DNA of 64,000 bases from Inia geoffrensis (taxonomy: Eukaryota; Chordata; Mammalia; Artiodactyla; Iniidae). The DNA lies in contig CM070913.1 in the NCBI GenBank assembly GCA_036417435.1, positions 3,648,680 to 3,712,679 of the forward strand. The letters are read 5' to 3'. This document shows positions 36,171 through 48,738 of this stretch, one piece after another (positions within the stretch are counted from its first letter, which is position 1; every line of letters starts with the position of its first letter). The notes beneath the pieces are model-generated. The model was not told where the DNA came from, searched no databases, and saw only the letters and a list, made by a program, of their open reading frames with translations. The position numbers were made by a program, and so were the translations under genes.

Positions 36171-37228
36171 GAAGATGGCGGAAGAGGAGGGCGCGGAGAT
36201 CCCCTTCCTGCCCACGGATACACCAGAAATACATCTACACGTGGAACAGCTCCTACAGAACACCTACTGAAGGCTGGCAGAAGACCTCAGACCTCCCAAA
36301 AGGCAAGAAGCTCCCCACGTACCTGGGTAGGGCAAAAGAAAAAAAAGAAAAAACAGGGAAAAAAGAATAGGGATGGCACCTGCACCAGTGGGAGGGAGCT
36401 GTGAAGGAGGAAAAGTCTCCACACACTAGGAAGCCCCTTCGCAGGAGGAGACTGCGGGAGGCGGAGGGGGGGGCTTCGGAGCCGCGGAGGAGAGCACAGC
36501 AACAGGGGTGCGGAGGACACAGTATTGGTCGGAGCGCAGGGAAAGGACTGGGGTTGGCGGCTTGAACATAGCCTGAAGGGGTTAGTGCACCACAGCTAGC
36601 CGGGAGGGACACCGGGGAAAAGTCTGCACCAGCCTAAGAGGCAAGAGACTTTTCCTTTGCTCTTTGTTTCCTGGTGCGGAAGAAGAGGGGTTTAAGAGCG
36701 CTGCTTAAAGGAACTCCAGAGACCGGCGAGAGCTGCGGCTGAAAGCGCGGACCCCAGAGACGGGCGGGAGACACTAAGGCTGCTGCTGCCGCCACCAAGG
36801 GGCCCATGTACGAGCACAGGTCGCTATCCACACCTCTCTTCCGGGGAGCCTGTGCAGCCCGCCACTGCCAGGGTCCCGGGATCCAGTGACATCCTCCCAC
36901 GGAGAACGCACGGCAGGCCTCAGGCTGGTGCAACGTCACGCCGGCCTCTGCCGCCGCAGGCCGCCCCGCACGCCGTGCCCCTCCCTCCCCTCGGCCTGAG
37001 TGCGCCAGAGCCCCCGAGTCAGAGGCTCCTTTAACCCTGTCCTGTCTGAGCAAAAAACAGACGCCCTCCAGCGACCTACACGCAGAGCCAGGGCCAAATC
37101 CAAAGCTGAACCCCTGGGAGCTGTGAGAACAAAGAAGAGAAAGGGAAATCTCTCCCAGCAGCCTCAGGAGCAGCGGATTAAAGCTCCACAATCAACTTGA
37201 TGTACCTGCATCTGTGGAATACATGAAT

Positions 37229-37660
37229 AGACAGCGAATCATCCCAAATTGAGGTGGTGGACTTTGAATGCAAGATCTATGATTTTTCCCCCTTTTTCCA
37301 CTTTTTGTGAATGTGTATGTGTATGCTTCTGTTTGAGATCTTGTCTGTATAGCTTTGCTTCCACCATTTGTCCTAGGGTTCTATCCGTCCATTGTTTTTT
37401 TTCAAATTTTTTTCTTAATAATTAATTTTAATAATTTTATTATACTTTACCTTCTTTCTTTCTTTCTTTCCTTCCTTCCTTCCCTCCTTTAGACAGCGAA
37501 TCATCCCAAATTGAGGAGGTGGTCTTTGGGAGCAAGATTTATGATTTTTTCCCCTTTGCCTCTTTTTGTGAGGGTGTATGTGTAAGCTTCTGTGTAAGAT
37601 TTCGTCTGTATAGCGTGGCTTCCACCGTTTGTCCTAAGGTTCTATCCGCCCCCCCCCTTT
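37229..37660 (+). repeat. Duplicated 5' UTR unit of L1-E (period 262)
   Basis: Two copies begin agacagcgaatcatcccaaa at 37229 and 37491. Each continues through a T/C-rich stretch, a tgtctgtatag segment and gtcctaggg/gtcctaagg-ttctatcc. Copy one ends in a (CTTT)n/(CTTC)n run at ~37452-37490. Copy two is followed by the long pyrimidine tract. Confidence 0.85.
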
Positions 37661-37737
37661 TTTTCCCTAAATAATTATGTTTTGATTCAATAACGTTATT
37701 ATACTTTACTCCATTCTATTTTACTGTATCTACTTTC

Positions 37738-37982
37738 TGTCTTTTTTCCTTCCTTCCCTTCCTTCCTTCCTTCCTTTCTCCCTCCCTCCTTTCTTTCCTT
37801 CTTGCCTTCTTTCCTTCTTTTCTTCTTTCTTTCTTCCTTCCTTCCTTTCTCCCTCCCTCCCTCCTTTCTTTCCTTCTTGCCTTCTTTCCTTCTTTTCTTC
37901 TTTCTTTCTTCCCTCCTTCCCTCCCTCTTTCCTCCCTCCCTTCCTTCCTTCCCTCCTTTCCTTCTTTCTTTCTTTCTTCCTA
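37738..37982 (+). repeat. Long (TTCC)/(CTTT) pyrimidine tract in L1-E 5' UTR
   Basis: About 245 bases almost entirely C and T on the + strand, made of ttcc, cttt and ccct motifs with two imperfect blocks of about 75 bases. It probably expanded from a shorter pyrimidine run after or before L1-E inserted. Confidence 0.95.
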
Positions 37983-38522
37983 CTTCTACTAATTCTCTCT
38001 ACTTTCTCTCCCTTTTAATCTGAGCCGTGTGGATGAAAGGCTCTTGCTGCTCCAGCCAGTAATCAGGACTCTGCCTCTGAGGTGGGAGAGCCAACTTCAG
38101 GACACTGGTCCACAAGAGACCTCCCAGCTCCACATAATATCAAACGGCGAAAATCTCCCAGGGACCTCCATCTTAACACCAGCACCCAGCTTCACTCAAC
38201 GACCAGCAAGCTACAGTGCTGGATAACCTATGCCAAACAACTAGCAAAACAGGAACACAACGCCACCCATTAGCTGAGAGGCTGCCTAAAATCATAATAA
38301 GTCCACAGACACCCCAAAACACACCACCAGACGTGGACCTGCCCACTAGAGAGAAAAGATACAGCCTCATCCACCACAACACAGGCACTAGCCCCCTCCA
38401 CTAGGAAGCCTACACAACCCACTGGACCAACATTAGCCACTGGAGACAGACATCAAAAACAACGGGAACTACGAACCTGCAGCCTGCAAAAAGGAGACCC
38501 CAAACACGGTAAGATAAGCAAA

Positions 38523-39416
38523 ATGAGAAGACAGAAAAACACACAGCAGATGAAGGAGCAAGATAAAAATGCACCAGACCTAACAAATGAAGAGGTAATA
38601 GGCAGTCTACCTGAAAAAGAATTCAGAATAATGATAGTAAAGATGATCCAAAATCTTGGAAATAGAATGGACAAAATGCAAGAAACATTTAACAAGGACC
38701 TAGAAGAACTAAAGATGAAACAAGCAACGATGAACAACACAATAAATGAAATTAAAAGTACTCTAGATGGGATCAATAGCAGAATAACTGAGGCAGAAGA
38801 ACGGATAAGTGACCTGGAAGATAAAATAGTGGAAATAACTACTGCAGAGCAGAATAAAGAAAAAAGAATGAAAAGAACTGAGGACAGTCTCAGAGACCTC
38901 TGGGACAATATTAAACGCACCAACGTTCGAATTATAGGGGTTCCAGAAGAAGAAGAGAAAAAGAAAGGGACTGAGAAAATACTAGAAGAGATTACAGTTG
39001 AAAACTTCCCTAATATGGGAAAGGAAATAGTTAACCAAGTCCAGGAAGCAGAGAGAGTCCCATACAGGATAAACCCAAGGAGAAATACGCCAAGACACAT
39101 ATTAATCAAACTCTCAAAAATTAAATACAAAGAAAGCATATAAAAAGCAGCAAGGGGAAAAAAACAAATAACACACAAGGGAATCCCCATAAGGCTAACA
39201 GCTGATCTCTCAGCAAAAACTCTGCAAGCCAGAAGGGAGTGGCAGGACATACTGAAAGTGATGAAGGAGAAAAGCCTGCAACCACAATTACTCTACCCAG
39301 CAAAGATCTCATTCAGATTTGATGGAGAAATTAAAACCTTTACAGACAAGCAAAAGCTGAGAGAGTTCAGCACCACCAAACCAGCTTTACAACAACTGCT
39401 AAAGGAACTTCTCTAG
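38523..39416 (+). pseudogene. L1-E ORF1 (RNA-binding chaperone), frameshifted
   Basis: L1 ORF1p is a trimeric RNA-binding protein with coiled coil, RRM and C-terminal domains. The open part starts at 38523 and gives 206 residues. A basic N-terminus is followed by a heptad-rich coiled coil (~residues 50-110, MDKMQETFNKDLEEL to ISDLEDKI). The RRM-like region contains DLWDNIKRTNVRIIGVPEE. It stops at 39141-39143 after K-Y-K-E-S-I, where related elements continue with I-L-K-A-A-R. One base change in frame near 39130-39137 explains this, because the rest of the C-terminal domain (ADLSAKTLQARREW to LLKELL) follows in another frame up to ~39416. About 300 residues in all, near the usual size. Confidence 0.85.
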
Positions 39417-39474
39417 ACAAGAAACACAAGAGAAGGAAAAGACCTGTAACAACGAACTCAAAACAATTTAGAAA

Positions 39475-42400
39475 ATGGGAATAGGAGCATACTTATCAAT
39501 AACTACCTTAAATGTAAATGGATTAAATACTCCAACCAAAAGACACAGACTGGTTGAATGGATACAAAAACAAGACCCATATATATGCTGTCTACAAGAG
39601 ACCCACTTCAGACCTAGAGACACATACAGACTGAAAGTAAGGGGATGGAAAAAGATATTCCATGCAAATGGAAACCAAAGAAAGCTGGAGTAGCAATTCT
39701 CATATCAGACAAAATAGACTTTAAAATAAAGACCATTACAAGAGACAAAGAAGGACAGTACATAATGATCAAGGGACCAATCCAAGAAGAAGGTAGCGGG
39801 GCTTCCCTGGCGGCGCAGTGGTCGAGAGTCCGCCTGCCGATGCAGGGGACACAGGTACATGCCCCAGTCCGGGAAGATCCCACATGCCACAGAGTGGCTG
39901 GGCCCCTGAGCCACGACCACTGAGCCTGCGTGTCCAGAACCTGTGATCCACAGTGGGAGAGGCCACAGCAGTGAGAGGCCCGTGTACCACCAAAAATAAA
40001 AAGAAGGTATAACAGTTGTAAATATTTATGCACCCAACAGAGGACCACCTCAATACAAAAGGCAAAAACTAACAGCCATAAAAGGAGAAATCGACAGTAA
40101 TACATTCATAGTACGGGACATCAACACCCCACTTTCACCAATGGACAGATCATCCAAAATGAAAATAAATAAGGAAACACAAGCTTTAAATGATACATTA
40201 AACAAGATGGACTTAATTGATATTTATAGGACACTCCATCCAAAAACAACAGAATACACATTTTTCTCAAGTGCTCATGGAACATTCTCCAGGATAGATC
40301 ATATCTTGGGTCACAAATCAAGCCTTGGTAAATTTAAGAAAATTGAAATTGTATCAAGTATCTTTTCCGACCACAACGCCATGAGACTAGATATCAATTA
40401 CAGGAAAAGATCTGTAAAAAATACAAACACATGGAAGCTAAACAATACACTACTCAATAATGAAGTGATCACTGAAGAAATCAAAGAGGAAATTAAAAAA
40501 TACCTAGAAACAAATGACAATGGAGACACAACGACCCAAAACCTATGGGATGCAGCAAAAGCAGTTCTAAGAGGGAAGTTTAGAGCAATACAAGACCACC
40601 TTAAGAGGCAGGAAACATCTCGAATAAACAACCTAACCTTACACCTAAAGCAATTAGAGAAAGAAGAACAAAAAAACCTCAAAGTTAGCAGAAGGAAAGA
40701 AATCATAAAAATCAGATCAGAAATAAACGAAAAAGAAATGAAGGAAACAATAGCAAAGATCAATAAGACTAAAAGCTGGTTCTTTGAGAAGATAAACAAA
40801 ATAGATAAACCATTAGCCAGACTCATCAAGAAGAAAAGGGCGAAGACTCAAATCAATAGAATTAGAAATGAAAAAGGAGAAGTAACAACTGACACTGGAG
40901 AAATACAAAAGATCATGAGAGATTACTACAAGCAACTCTATGCCAATAAAATGGACAACCTGGAAGAAATGGACACATTGTTAGAAATGCACAAACTACC
41001 AAGACTGAATCAGGAAGAAATAGAAAATATGAACAGACCAATCACAAACACTGAAATTGAAACTGTGATTAAAAATCTTCCAACAAACAAAAGGCCAGGA
41101 CCAGATGGCTTCACAGGCGAATTCTATCAAGCAGTTAGAGAAGAGCTAACACCTGTCCTTCTCAAACTCTTCCAAAACATAGCAGAGGGAGGAACACTCC
41201 CCAATTCCTTCTATGAGGCCGCCATCACCTTGATACCAAAACCAGACAAGGATGTCACAAAGAAAGAAAACTACAGGCCAATATCACTGATGAACATAGA
41301 TGCAAAAATCCTCAACAAAATACTAGCAAACAGAATCCAACAGCACATTAAAAGGATCATACACCATGATCAAGTGGGGTTTATTCCAGGAATGCAAGGA
41401 TTCTTCAATATACGCAAATCTATCAATGTGATAAACCATATTAACAAATTGAAGGAGAAAAACCATATGATCATCTCAATAGATGCAGAGAAAGCTTTTG
41501 ACAAAATTCAACACCCATTTATGATAAAACCCCTCCAGAAAGTAGCCATAGAGGGAACTTTCCTCAACATAATAAAGGCCATATATGACAAGCCCACAGC
41601 CAACATCATCCTCAATGGTGAAAAACTGAAAGCATTTCCACTAAGATCAGGAACAAGACAAGGTTGCCCACTCTCACCACTCTTATTCAACATAGTTTTG
41701 GAAGTTTTAGCCACAGCAATCAGAGAAGAAAAGGAAATAAAAGGAATCCAAATCGGAAAAGAAGAAGTAAAGCTGTCACTGTTTGCAGATGACATGATAC
41801 TATACATAGAGAATCCTAAAGATGCTACCAGAAAACTACTGGAGCTAATCAATGAATTTGGTAAAGCAGCAGGATACAAAATTAATGCACCGAAATCTCT
41901 GGCATTCCTATATACTAGTGATGAAAAATCTGAAAGTGAAATCAAGAAAACACTCCCATTTACCACTGCAACAAAAAGAATAAAATATCTAGGAATAAAC
42001 CTACCTAGGGAGACAAAAGACTTGTATGCAGAAAATTATCAGACACTGATGAAAGAAATTAAAGATGATATAAACAGATGGAGAGATATACTATGTTCTT
42101 GGATTGGAAGAATCAACATTGTGAAAATGACTCTACTACCCAAAGCAATCTATAGATTCAATGCAATCCCTATCAAACTACCACTGGCATGTTTCACAGA
42201 ACTAGAACAAAAACTTTCACAATTTGTATGGAAACACAAAAGACCCCAAATAGCTAAAGCAATCTTGAGAACGAAAAATGGGGCTGGAGGAATCAGGCTC
42301 CCTGACTTCAGACTATACTACAAAGCTACAGTCATCAAGACAGTATGGTACTGGCACAAAAACAGAAAGATAGATCAATGGAACAGAATAGAAAGCCCAG

Positions 42401-43506
42401 AGATAAACCCACACACATATGGACACCTTATCTTTGATAGAGGTGGCAGGAATATACAGTGGAGAAAGGACAGCCTCTTCAATAAGTGCTGCTGGGAAAA
42501 CTGGACAGCTACATGTAAAAGTATGAGCTTAGATCACTCCCTAACACCATACACAAAAATAAGCTCAAAATGGATTAAAGACCTAAATGTAAGGCCAGAA
42601 ACTATCAAACTCTTAGAGGAAAACATAGGCAGAACACTCTATGACATAAATCACAGCAAGATCCTTTTTGACCCACCTCCTACAGCAATGGAAATAAGAA
42701 CAAAAATAAACAAATGGGACCTAATGAAACTTAAAAGCTTTGGCACAGCAAAGGAAACCATAAACAAGACCAAAAGACAACCTTCAGAATGGGAGAAAAT
42801 ATTTGCAAATGAAGCAACTGACAAAGGATTAATCTCCAAAATTTACAAGCAGCTCATGCAGCTCAATAACAAAAAAACAAACAACCCAATCCAAAAATGG
42901 GCAGAAGACCTAAATAGACATTTCTCCAAAGAAGATATGCAGACTGCCAACAAACACATGAAAGAATGCTCAACATCATTAATCATTAGAGAAATGCAAA
43001 TCAAAACTACAATGAGATATCATCTCACACCAGTTAGAATGGCCATCATCAAAAAATCTAGAAACAATAAATGCTGGAGAGGGTGTGGAGAAAAGGGAAC
43101 CCTCTTGCACTGCTGGTGGGAATGTGAATTGGTTCAGCCACTGTGGAGAACAGTATGGAGGTTCCTTAAAAAACTAAAAATAGAACTACCATATGACCCA
43201 GCAATCCCACTACTGGGCATATACCCTGAGAAAACCAAAATTCAAAAAGAGTCATGTACCAAAATGTTCATTGCAGCTGTATTTACAATAGCCCAGAGAT
43301 GGAAACAACCTAAGTGCCCATCGTCAGATGAATGGATAAAGAAGATGTGGCACATATACACAATGGAATATTACTCAGCAATAAAAAGAAACGAAATTGA
43401 GCTATTTGTAATGAGGTGGATAGACCTCGAGTCTGTCATACAGAGTGCAGTCAGTCAGAAAGAGAAAGACAAATACCGTATGCTAACACATATATATGGA
43501 ATTTAA
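39475..43506 (+). pseudogene. L1-E ORF2 (endonuclease-reverse transcriptase), disrupted at the 5' part
   Basis: L1 ORF2p nicks target DNA and reverse-transcribes L1 RNA. The endonuclease start (ITTLNVNGLNTPTK, CCLQETHF) is open at 39475-39693, and a one-base shift near 39660 moves it to another frame. A SINE splits it at 39796-40000. Past the SINE, 40009-43506 is open; the 1121-codon part from 40141 is complete to the TAA. Within that part lie the RT motifs FIPGMQG (~residue 414), [11 protein letters not shown] (~448), [15 protein letters not shown] (~503), catalytic FADDMILY (~548) and the C-terminal Cys/His knuckle [14 protein letters not shown] (~978). The endonuclease GDFN motif reads R-D-I-N at ~40114. 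RT looks intact on paper; endonuclease does not. Confidence 0.9.
39796..40000 (+). repeat. Cetacean SINE inside L1-E ORF2, sense
   Basis: ggggcttccctggcggcgca to gcccgtgtaccaccaaaaat. The duplication aagaaggta lies at 39787-39795 and 40001-40009. SINE plus one duplicate is 214 bases, so removing them restores the phase between the two flanking ORF2 parts. The SINE landed after L1-E did. Confidence 0.95.
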
Positions 43507-45212
43507 GATTAAAAAAATGTCATGAAGAACCTAGGGGTAAGACAGGAATAAAGACACAGACCTACTGGAGAATGGACTTGAGGATATGAGGAGGGGGAGG
43601 GGTGAGCTATGAGAGGGCAAGGGAGGGGCATGGACATATATATACTAACAAACGTAAGGTAGACAGCTAGTGGGAAGCAGCCGCATAGCACAGGGATATC
43701 AGCTCGGTGCTTTGTGACCACCTGGAAGGGTGGGATAGGGAGGGAGGGAGGGAGGAAGATGCAAGAGGGAAGAAATATGTGAACGTGTGTATATGTATAA
43801 CTGATTCATTTTGTTATAAGGTAGAAACTGACACACCATTGTAGAGCAATTATACCCCAATAAAGATGTTAAAAAAATAAATTAAATAAAATAAAATAAA
43901 TACTGACTGAAAAAAAGAGATGAACACATGACAAATTTAACAAGGAACTAGAAAATATTAAAAGAACCCCTCAGAACTGAAGAATACAATAACTGAAATG
44001 AAAAATACACAAGAGGAATTAACAGCAGACTAGGTGATACAGAAGAATACTAAGTGATCGGGAAGATAGAGTAATGGAAATCACTCATTCAGAACAGCTA
44101 AAAGAGAAACATAAAAAAGAAAACAGTTTAAGGAACCTTTGGGACAACATCAAGCAAGCATACCAACATTGGAATTATAGGGGTCCCAGAAGGAGAAGAG
44201 ATAGAAAAAGGGGTCAAAATGTATTTGATGAAATTATGGCTGAAAACTTCCCAAACCTGCAGAAGGAAACAGATATTCAGGTACAGGAAGAACAGTCCCA
44301 AACAAGATGAAGCCAAAGACACCCAGACAAACACATGTCATAATGAAAACAGCAGAAGTTAAAGAGAGAATTCTAATGGCAGCAAGAGAAAAACCAAGAG
44401 TCACGTACAAGGGAACTCCCAAAAGGCTAGCAGCTGATTTTTCTGCAGAAACTTTGCAGAGGCCAGAAGGGAAGGGCATGATATAAAGTGCTGAAAGGGA
44501 AAAATCTACAAACTAGGATACTCTACCCAGCACAATAACCAGTCAGAATTGAGGGAGAGATCAAGAATTTCTCAGATAAGCAAAAACAAAAAGAGTTCAT
44601 CAATACTAAACTGACCCTAAAAGAAATGCTAAAGGATCTTTTCTAAGTGGAAAACAAAAGGCTACAAGAACAAAGAATCCATAGGAAAGGAAAAATCCCA
44701 CTAGTAAAGTCAAATGTATATTAAAGGCTGTGGATTGACCACTTCAATAAGCTAGTACAAAAATTAAAAAGCAAAAAATTGTAAAATGAACTATAATAAA
44801 CAGTTAAGGGATAAACATGAAGATGTAAAATATGACATCCAAAACTCATAACATGTGAAGGTAAAAAAAATGTAGCTCTTTTAGAAGAATCTTTTAGATC
44901 TTTTTCAACTTAAATGACTACAAGTTTAAAACAGGTAAAAATTAAAAAGCCGGTAGATATAGTTATAGGTCGAAATATATGAACCCCGTGGTAACCACAA
45001 ATCAAAAACCTACAATAGATACAGAAAAACTAGAGAGAAAGGAATACTAAAGCAAATCATCAAACCACAAGGGAAGAAACTAAAGGAAGACAGAGAAGAA
45101 CTACAAAAACAATCAGCAAACAAGTAACAAAATGGCAATAAGTACATTCCTATCAGTAATCACTTTAAATGTCAATGGACTAAATGCACCAATCAAAAGT
45201 CACAGGTTGGCT

Positions 45213-45328
45213 AGGGACTTCCTGGCAGTCCAGTGGTTAAGACTCCACGCTTCCACTGCAGGGGGCATAGGTTTGATCCCTGGTCTGGGAACTAAGACAC
45301 CACATGCCACACAGCACAGCCAAAAAAA
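45213..45328 (+). repeat. Short-form SINE in L1-D, sense
   Basis: agggacttcctggcagtcca, B box ggtttgatccctgg, ending cacagccaaaaaaa. About 115 bases: tRNA-like head plus tail only. L1-D ORF2 (RLA / KDPYVCCLQ) resumes on each side. Confidence 0.9.
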
Positions 45329-45555
45329 CAAAGACCCATATGTATGCTGCTTACAAAAGACTCATTTCAGAGCTAAAGACACACACAGACTGAAAGTAAG
45401 GGATAGAAAAAGATACTGCATGCAAATGGAAATGTCAACAAAGCTGGGGTAACAATACTCATATCAGGCAAAACAGACTTTAAAACAATGTCTATACAAA
45501 AGACAAAGAAGGGCATTTTATAATGATAAAGGAATCAACACAAGAAGAGGATATA

Positions 45556-45902
45556 GGGACTTCCCTGGTGGCACAGTGGTTAAGAATCCGCCTGCCAATG
45601 CAGGGGACATGGGTTCGAGCCCTGGTCCGGGAAGATCCCACACGCCACGGAGCAACTAAGCCTGTGCACAACTACTGAGCCTGTGCTCTAGAGCCTGCGA
45701 GCCACAACTACTGAGCCCGATTGCCACAACTACTGAAGCCCGCGCACCTAGAGCCTGTGCTCCACAACAAGAGAAACCACTGCAATGAGAAGCCCGCGCA
45801 TCACAACGAAGAGTAGCCCGCGCTCGCCGCAACTAGAGAAAGCCTGTGCGCAGCAACAAAGACCCAATGCAGCCAAAAATAAAATAAATAAATTTATTAA
45901 AA
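45556..45902 (+). repeat. Long-form SINE in L1-D, sense
   Basis: Head gggacttccctggtggcaca, then the ~36-base units (ctactgagcctgtgctctag), ending cagccaaaaataaaataaat. Exact 14-base duplication aagaagaggatata at 45542-45555 and 45903-45916. Confidence 0.95.
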
Positions 45903-47886
45903 AAGAAGAGGATATAACATTTGTTAACATAAATGCACCTAATATAGGAGCTTCTAGATATATAAAGCAAATACTGAAATACATAAAAGGAGAAACTGAC
46001 AATAATAAAATAATAATAGTGTACTTTAATATCCCACTTACATCAATGAATATTTCATCCAGACAGAAAATCAATAAGGAAACAGTGGTTATCAATGACA
46101 CAACAGACCAGTTGAACTTAATAGATATCTACAGGACATTCCATCTAAAAACAGAAAAATACACATTCTTTTCAAGTGCATATGGAACGTTTTTGAGGAC
46201 AGATCACATGCTAGGCCACAAAAAAGCCTCACAAATTTAAAAGGATAGAAATTATATCAACATTTTTTTTTGGACCACAACAGTATAAAACTAGAAATCA
46301 ATCACAGGACAAAAAATAGGAAAAGCACAGACATGTGGAGATTAAACAACATGCTACTAAAAAAAACATTGGGTCAATGAAGAAATCAAAGAGGAATTCA
46401 GAAAATACCTCAAGACAAATGGAAATAAAAACACAACTTTCCAAAATCTATGGGATGCAGCAAAAGCAGTTCTAAAAGGGAAGTTTAAAGTGATACAGAA
46501 ACAAACAAAACTCTCAAACAACCTAACCTACCAGTGAAAGGAATTAGAAAAAGAAGAACAAACAAAGACCAAAGTCAGCAGAAGTTAGGAAATAATAAAT
46601 ATCAGAGAGGAAACAAATAAAAATAGAGGCAAAAAAAGAAAGAAAGAAACAAAAGAAGAGAAATAACAACCAATAACAAAGAGATACAAAAATTCATAAG
46701 AGAACACTAAGAATACTTACATGCCAACAAATAAGACAACCTAGAAGAAATGGATACATTTCTAGAAATATACAATCTTCCAAGACTGAATCGGGAAGAA
46801 ATAGACAATCTGTGAAACACTAATAGTGAAACTGAGTTTGTAGTTTAAAAAAAAAAAAAACTGCCAACAAACAAAAGTCAGGACCAGACAGTGTCACAGA
46901 GGAATTCTACCAAACATATAAACAAGAGCTAATACATATCCTTCTCAAACTATCCCAAAAAACTGATGACAGAACACTCCCAAATTCATTCTGCAAGGCC
47001 ACCATCACCCTGACACTAGAACCAGACAAAGACAATACAAAAAAAGAAAATTACAGGCCAATATCTTTGATCAATATAGATGCAAAAATTCCCAACAAAG
47101 TATTAGCAAACTGAATACAACAATATATAAAAGGAACACATACCATGATCAAGTGGGATTTATTCCAGGGACATAAGAATGGTTCAATATCCAAAAATCA
47201 ATCAATGAGATGCACCACATTAACAAAAGGAAGGATCAAAACCACATGATCATCTCAATAAACACAGAAAAAGCATTTGACAAAGTGCAACATCCATTCA
47301 TGATCTCTCATCAAAGTTGCAGACATATCTCAACATAATAAAGGCCGTTATGACAAACCCACAGCTAACATCACACTCAATGGTGAAAAGCTAAGAGCTT
47401 TTCCTCTAAAATCAGGAAGAAGACAAGGATGCCCACTCTCACCCCTGATATTTAACATAGTACTGGAAGCCCTAGCCACAGCAATCTGACGAAAAAAAAG
47501 AAATAAAAGGTAACCAAATTGGAAGGGAAGAAGTAAAACTGTCAGTATTTTCAGAAGATGATACTATCCATAGGAAACCCTAAAGTCTCCACCACTAAAT
47601 GATTTCAGTGAAGTTACAGGTTACAAGATTAATATACAGAAGTCTGTTGCTTTTCTATACATTCATGATGAACTATCAGAAAGAGAAAGCCAAGAAAAAT
47701 CCCATTTAAAATTGCATCAAAAAGAATAAAGTACCTAGGAATAAACTTAACCAAGGAGATGAAAGACCTATACTCTGAAAACTATAAAACACTGATGAAG
47801 AAAACTGAAGATGATACAAAGAAATGGAAAGATACCCTGTGCTCTTGGATTGGAAGAATTAATATTGTTAAAATGGCCATCCTACT

Positions 47887-48262
47887 GGGACTTCCCTGGT
47901 GGTCCAGTGGTAAAGAATCCGCCTTACAATGCAGGGGACACGGGTTCGATCCCTGGTCAGGGAACTACGATGCCACATGCTGCAGGGCAACTAAGCCCGC
48001 GCACCACAACTACTGAGCTCGTGCGCCTCTACTAGAAAGCCTGTGTGCCGCAAACTACAGAGCCCACGCACTCTGGAGCCTGCACGCCACAACGAGAGAA
48101 GAGAAAACCTGCACGCCACAACTAGAGAGAAGCCCGCGCACCGCAATGAAGAGCTCACGTGCTGCAACAAAAGATCTCACGTGCCTCAACGAAGATCCTG
48201 CATGCTGCGACTAAGACACAATGCAGCCAAAAATAAATAAATTTAAAAAAAATTTTTTAAAA
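47887..48262 (+). repeat. Long-form SINE in L1-D, sense, diverged units
   Basis: Head gggacttccctggtggtcca with B box ggttcgatccctgg. The middle part has irregular repeats of GCACGCCACAAC and AAGATC(T/C)(C/T)(A/G)CATGC type. Tail (AAATA)n then T/A-rich. A weak duplication (gccatcctac / gccatactat) may flank it. Confidence 0.88.
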
Positions 48263-48511
48263 GAGCTGAAACAGCTATAAAAATAAATAGCCATACTATA
48301 CCCAAAGCAATCTACAGATTTAATGCAATCCCTATCAAAATACCCATGACATTTTTCACATAACTACAACAAATAATCCTAAAATTTACATAGAAACACA
48401 AAAGACCCCAAATAACAAACAAATCTTGAGAAAGAAGGACAGAGCTGGCGGTATCATGCTCCCTGGCTTCAGACTATACTACAAAGCTACAGTAATCAAA
48501 ATAGAATGGTA

Positions 48512-48738
48512 GGGCTTCCCTGGTGGCGCAGTGGTTGTGAGTCCGCCTGCCGATGCAGGGGACACGGGTTCGTGCCCCAGTCCGGGAAGATCCCACATGC
48601 TGTGGAGCGGCTGGGCCCGTGAGCCATGGCTGCTGAGCCTGCGCGTCCGGAACCTGTGCTCCACAACGGGAGAGGCCACAACACTGAGAGGCCCACGTAC
48701 CGCAAAAAAAAAAAAAAAAAAAAAAAAAATATATATAT
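48512..48738 (+). repeat. Young cetacean SINE in L1-D, sense
   Basis: gggcttccctggtggcgcag to cccacgtaccgc, then about 26 A and a short (TA)n. Duplication atagaatggta (48501-48511) / atagtatggta (48739-48749). The pure long A tail suggests a recent insertion. Confidence 0.95.

Larger units (their letters stand above)
36171..43898 (+). mobile_element. L1-E: full-length L1 with target duplication, inactive
   Basis: A complete L1: leader gaagatggcggaagagg at 36171, 5' UTR to 38522, ORF1, ORF2, 3' UTR with a G-rich tract (43588-43626) and AATAAA at 43859, and an (AAATA)n tail to 43898. It is flanked by the 11-base duplication aatactgactg (36160-36170 and 43899-43909), whose outer sequence is ORF1 of L1-D. 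It reaches 7.7 kb because the 5' UTR is expanded and a SINE sits in ORF2. ORF1 and the endonuclease region are damaged, so it is probably not autonomous. Confidence 0.95.

Noticed and set aside
38453..39250. 265-codon - strand frame, Ser/Leu/Phe-rich
   Set aside because: It is the reverse shadow of L1-E ORF1.
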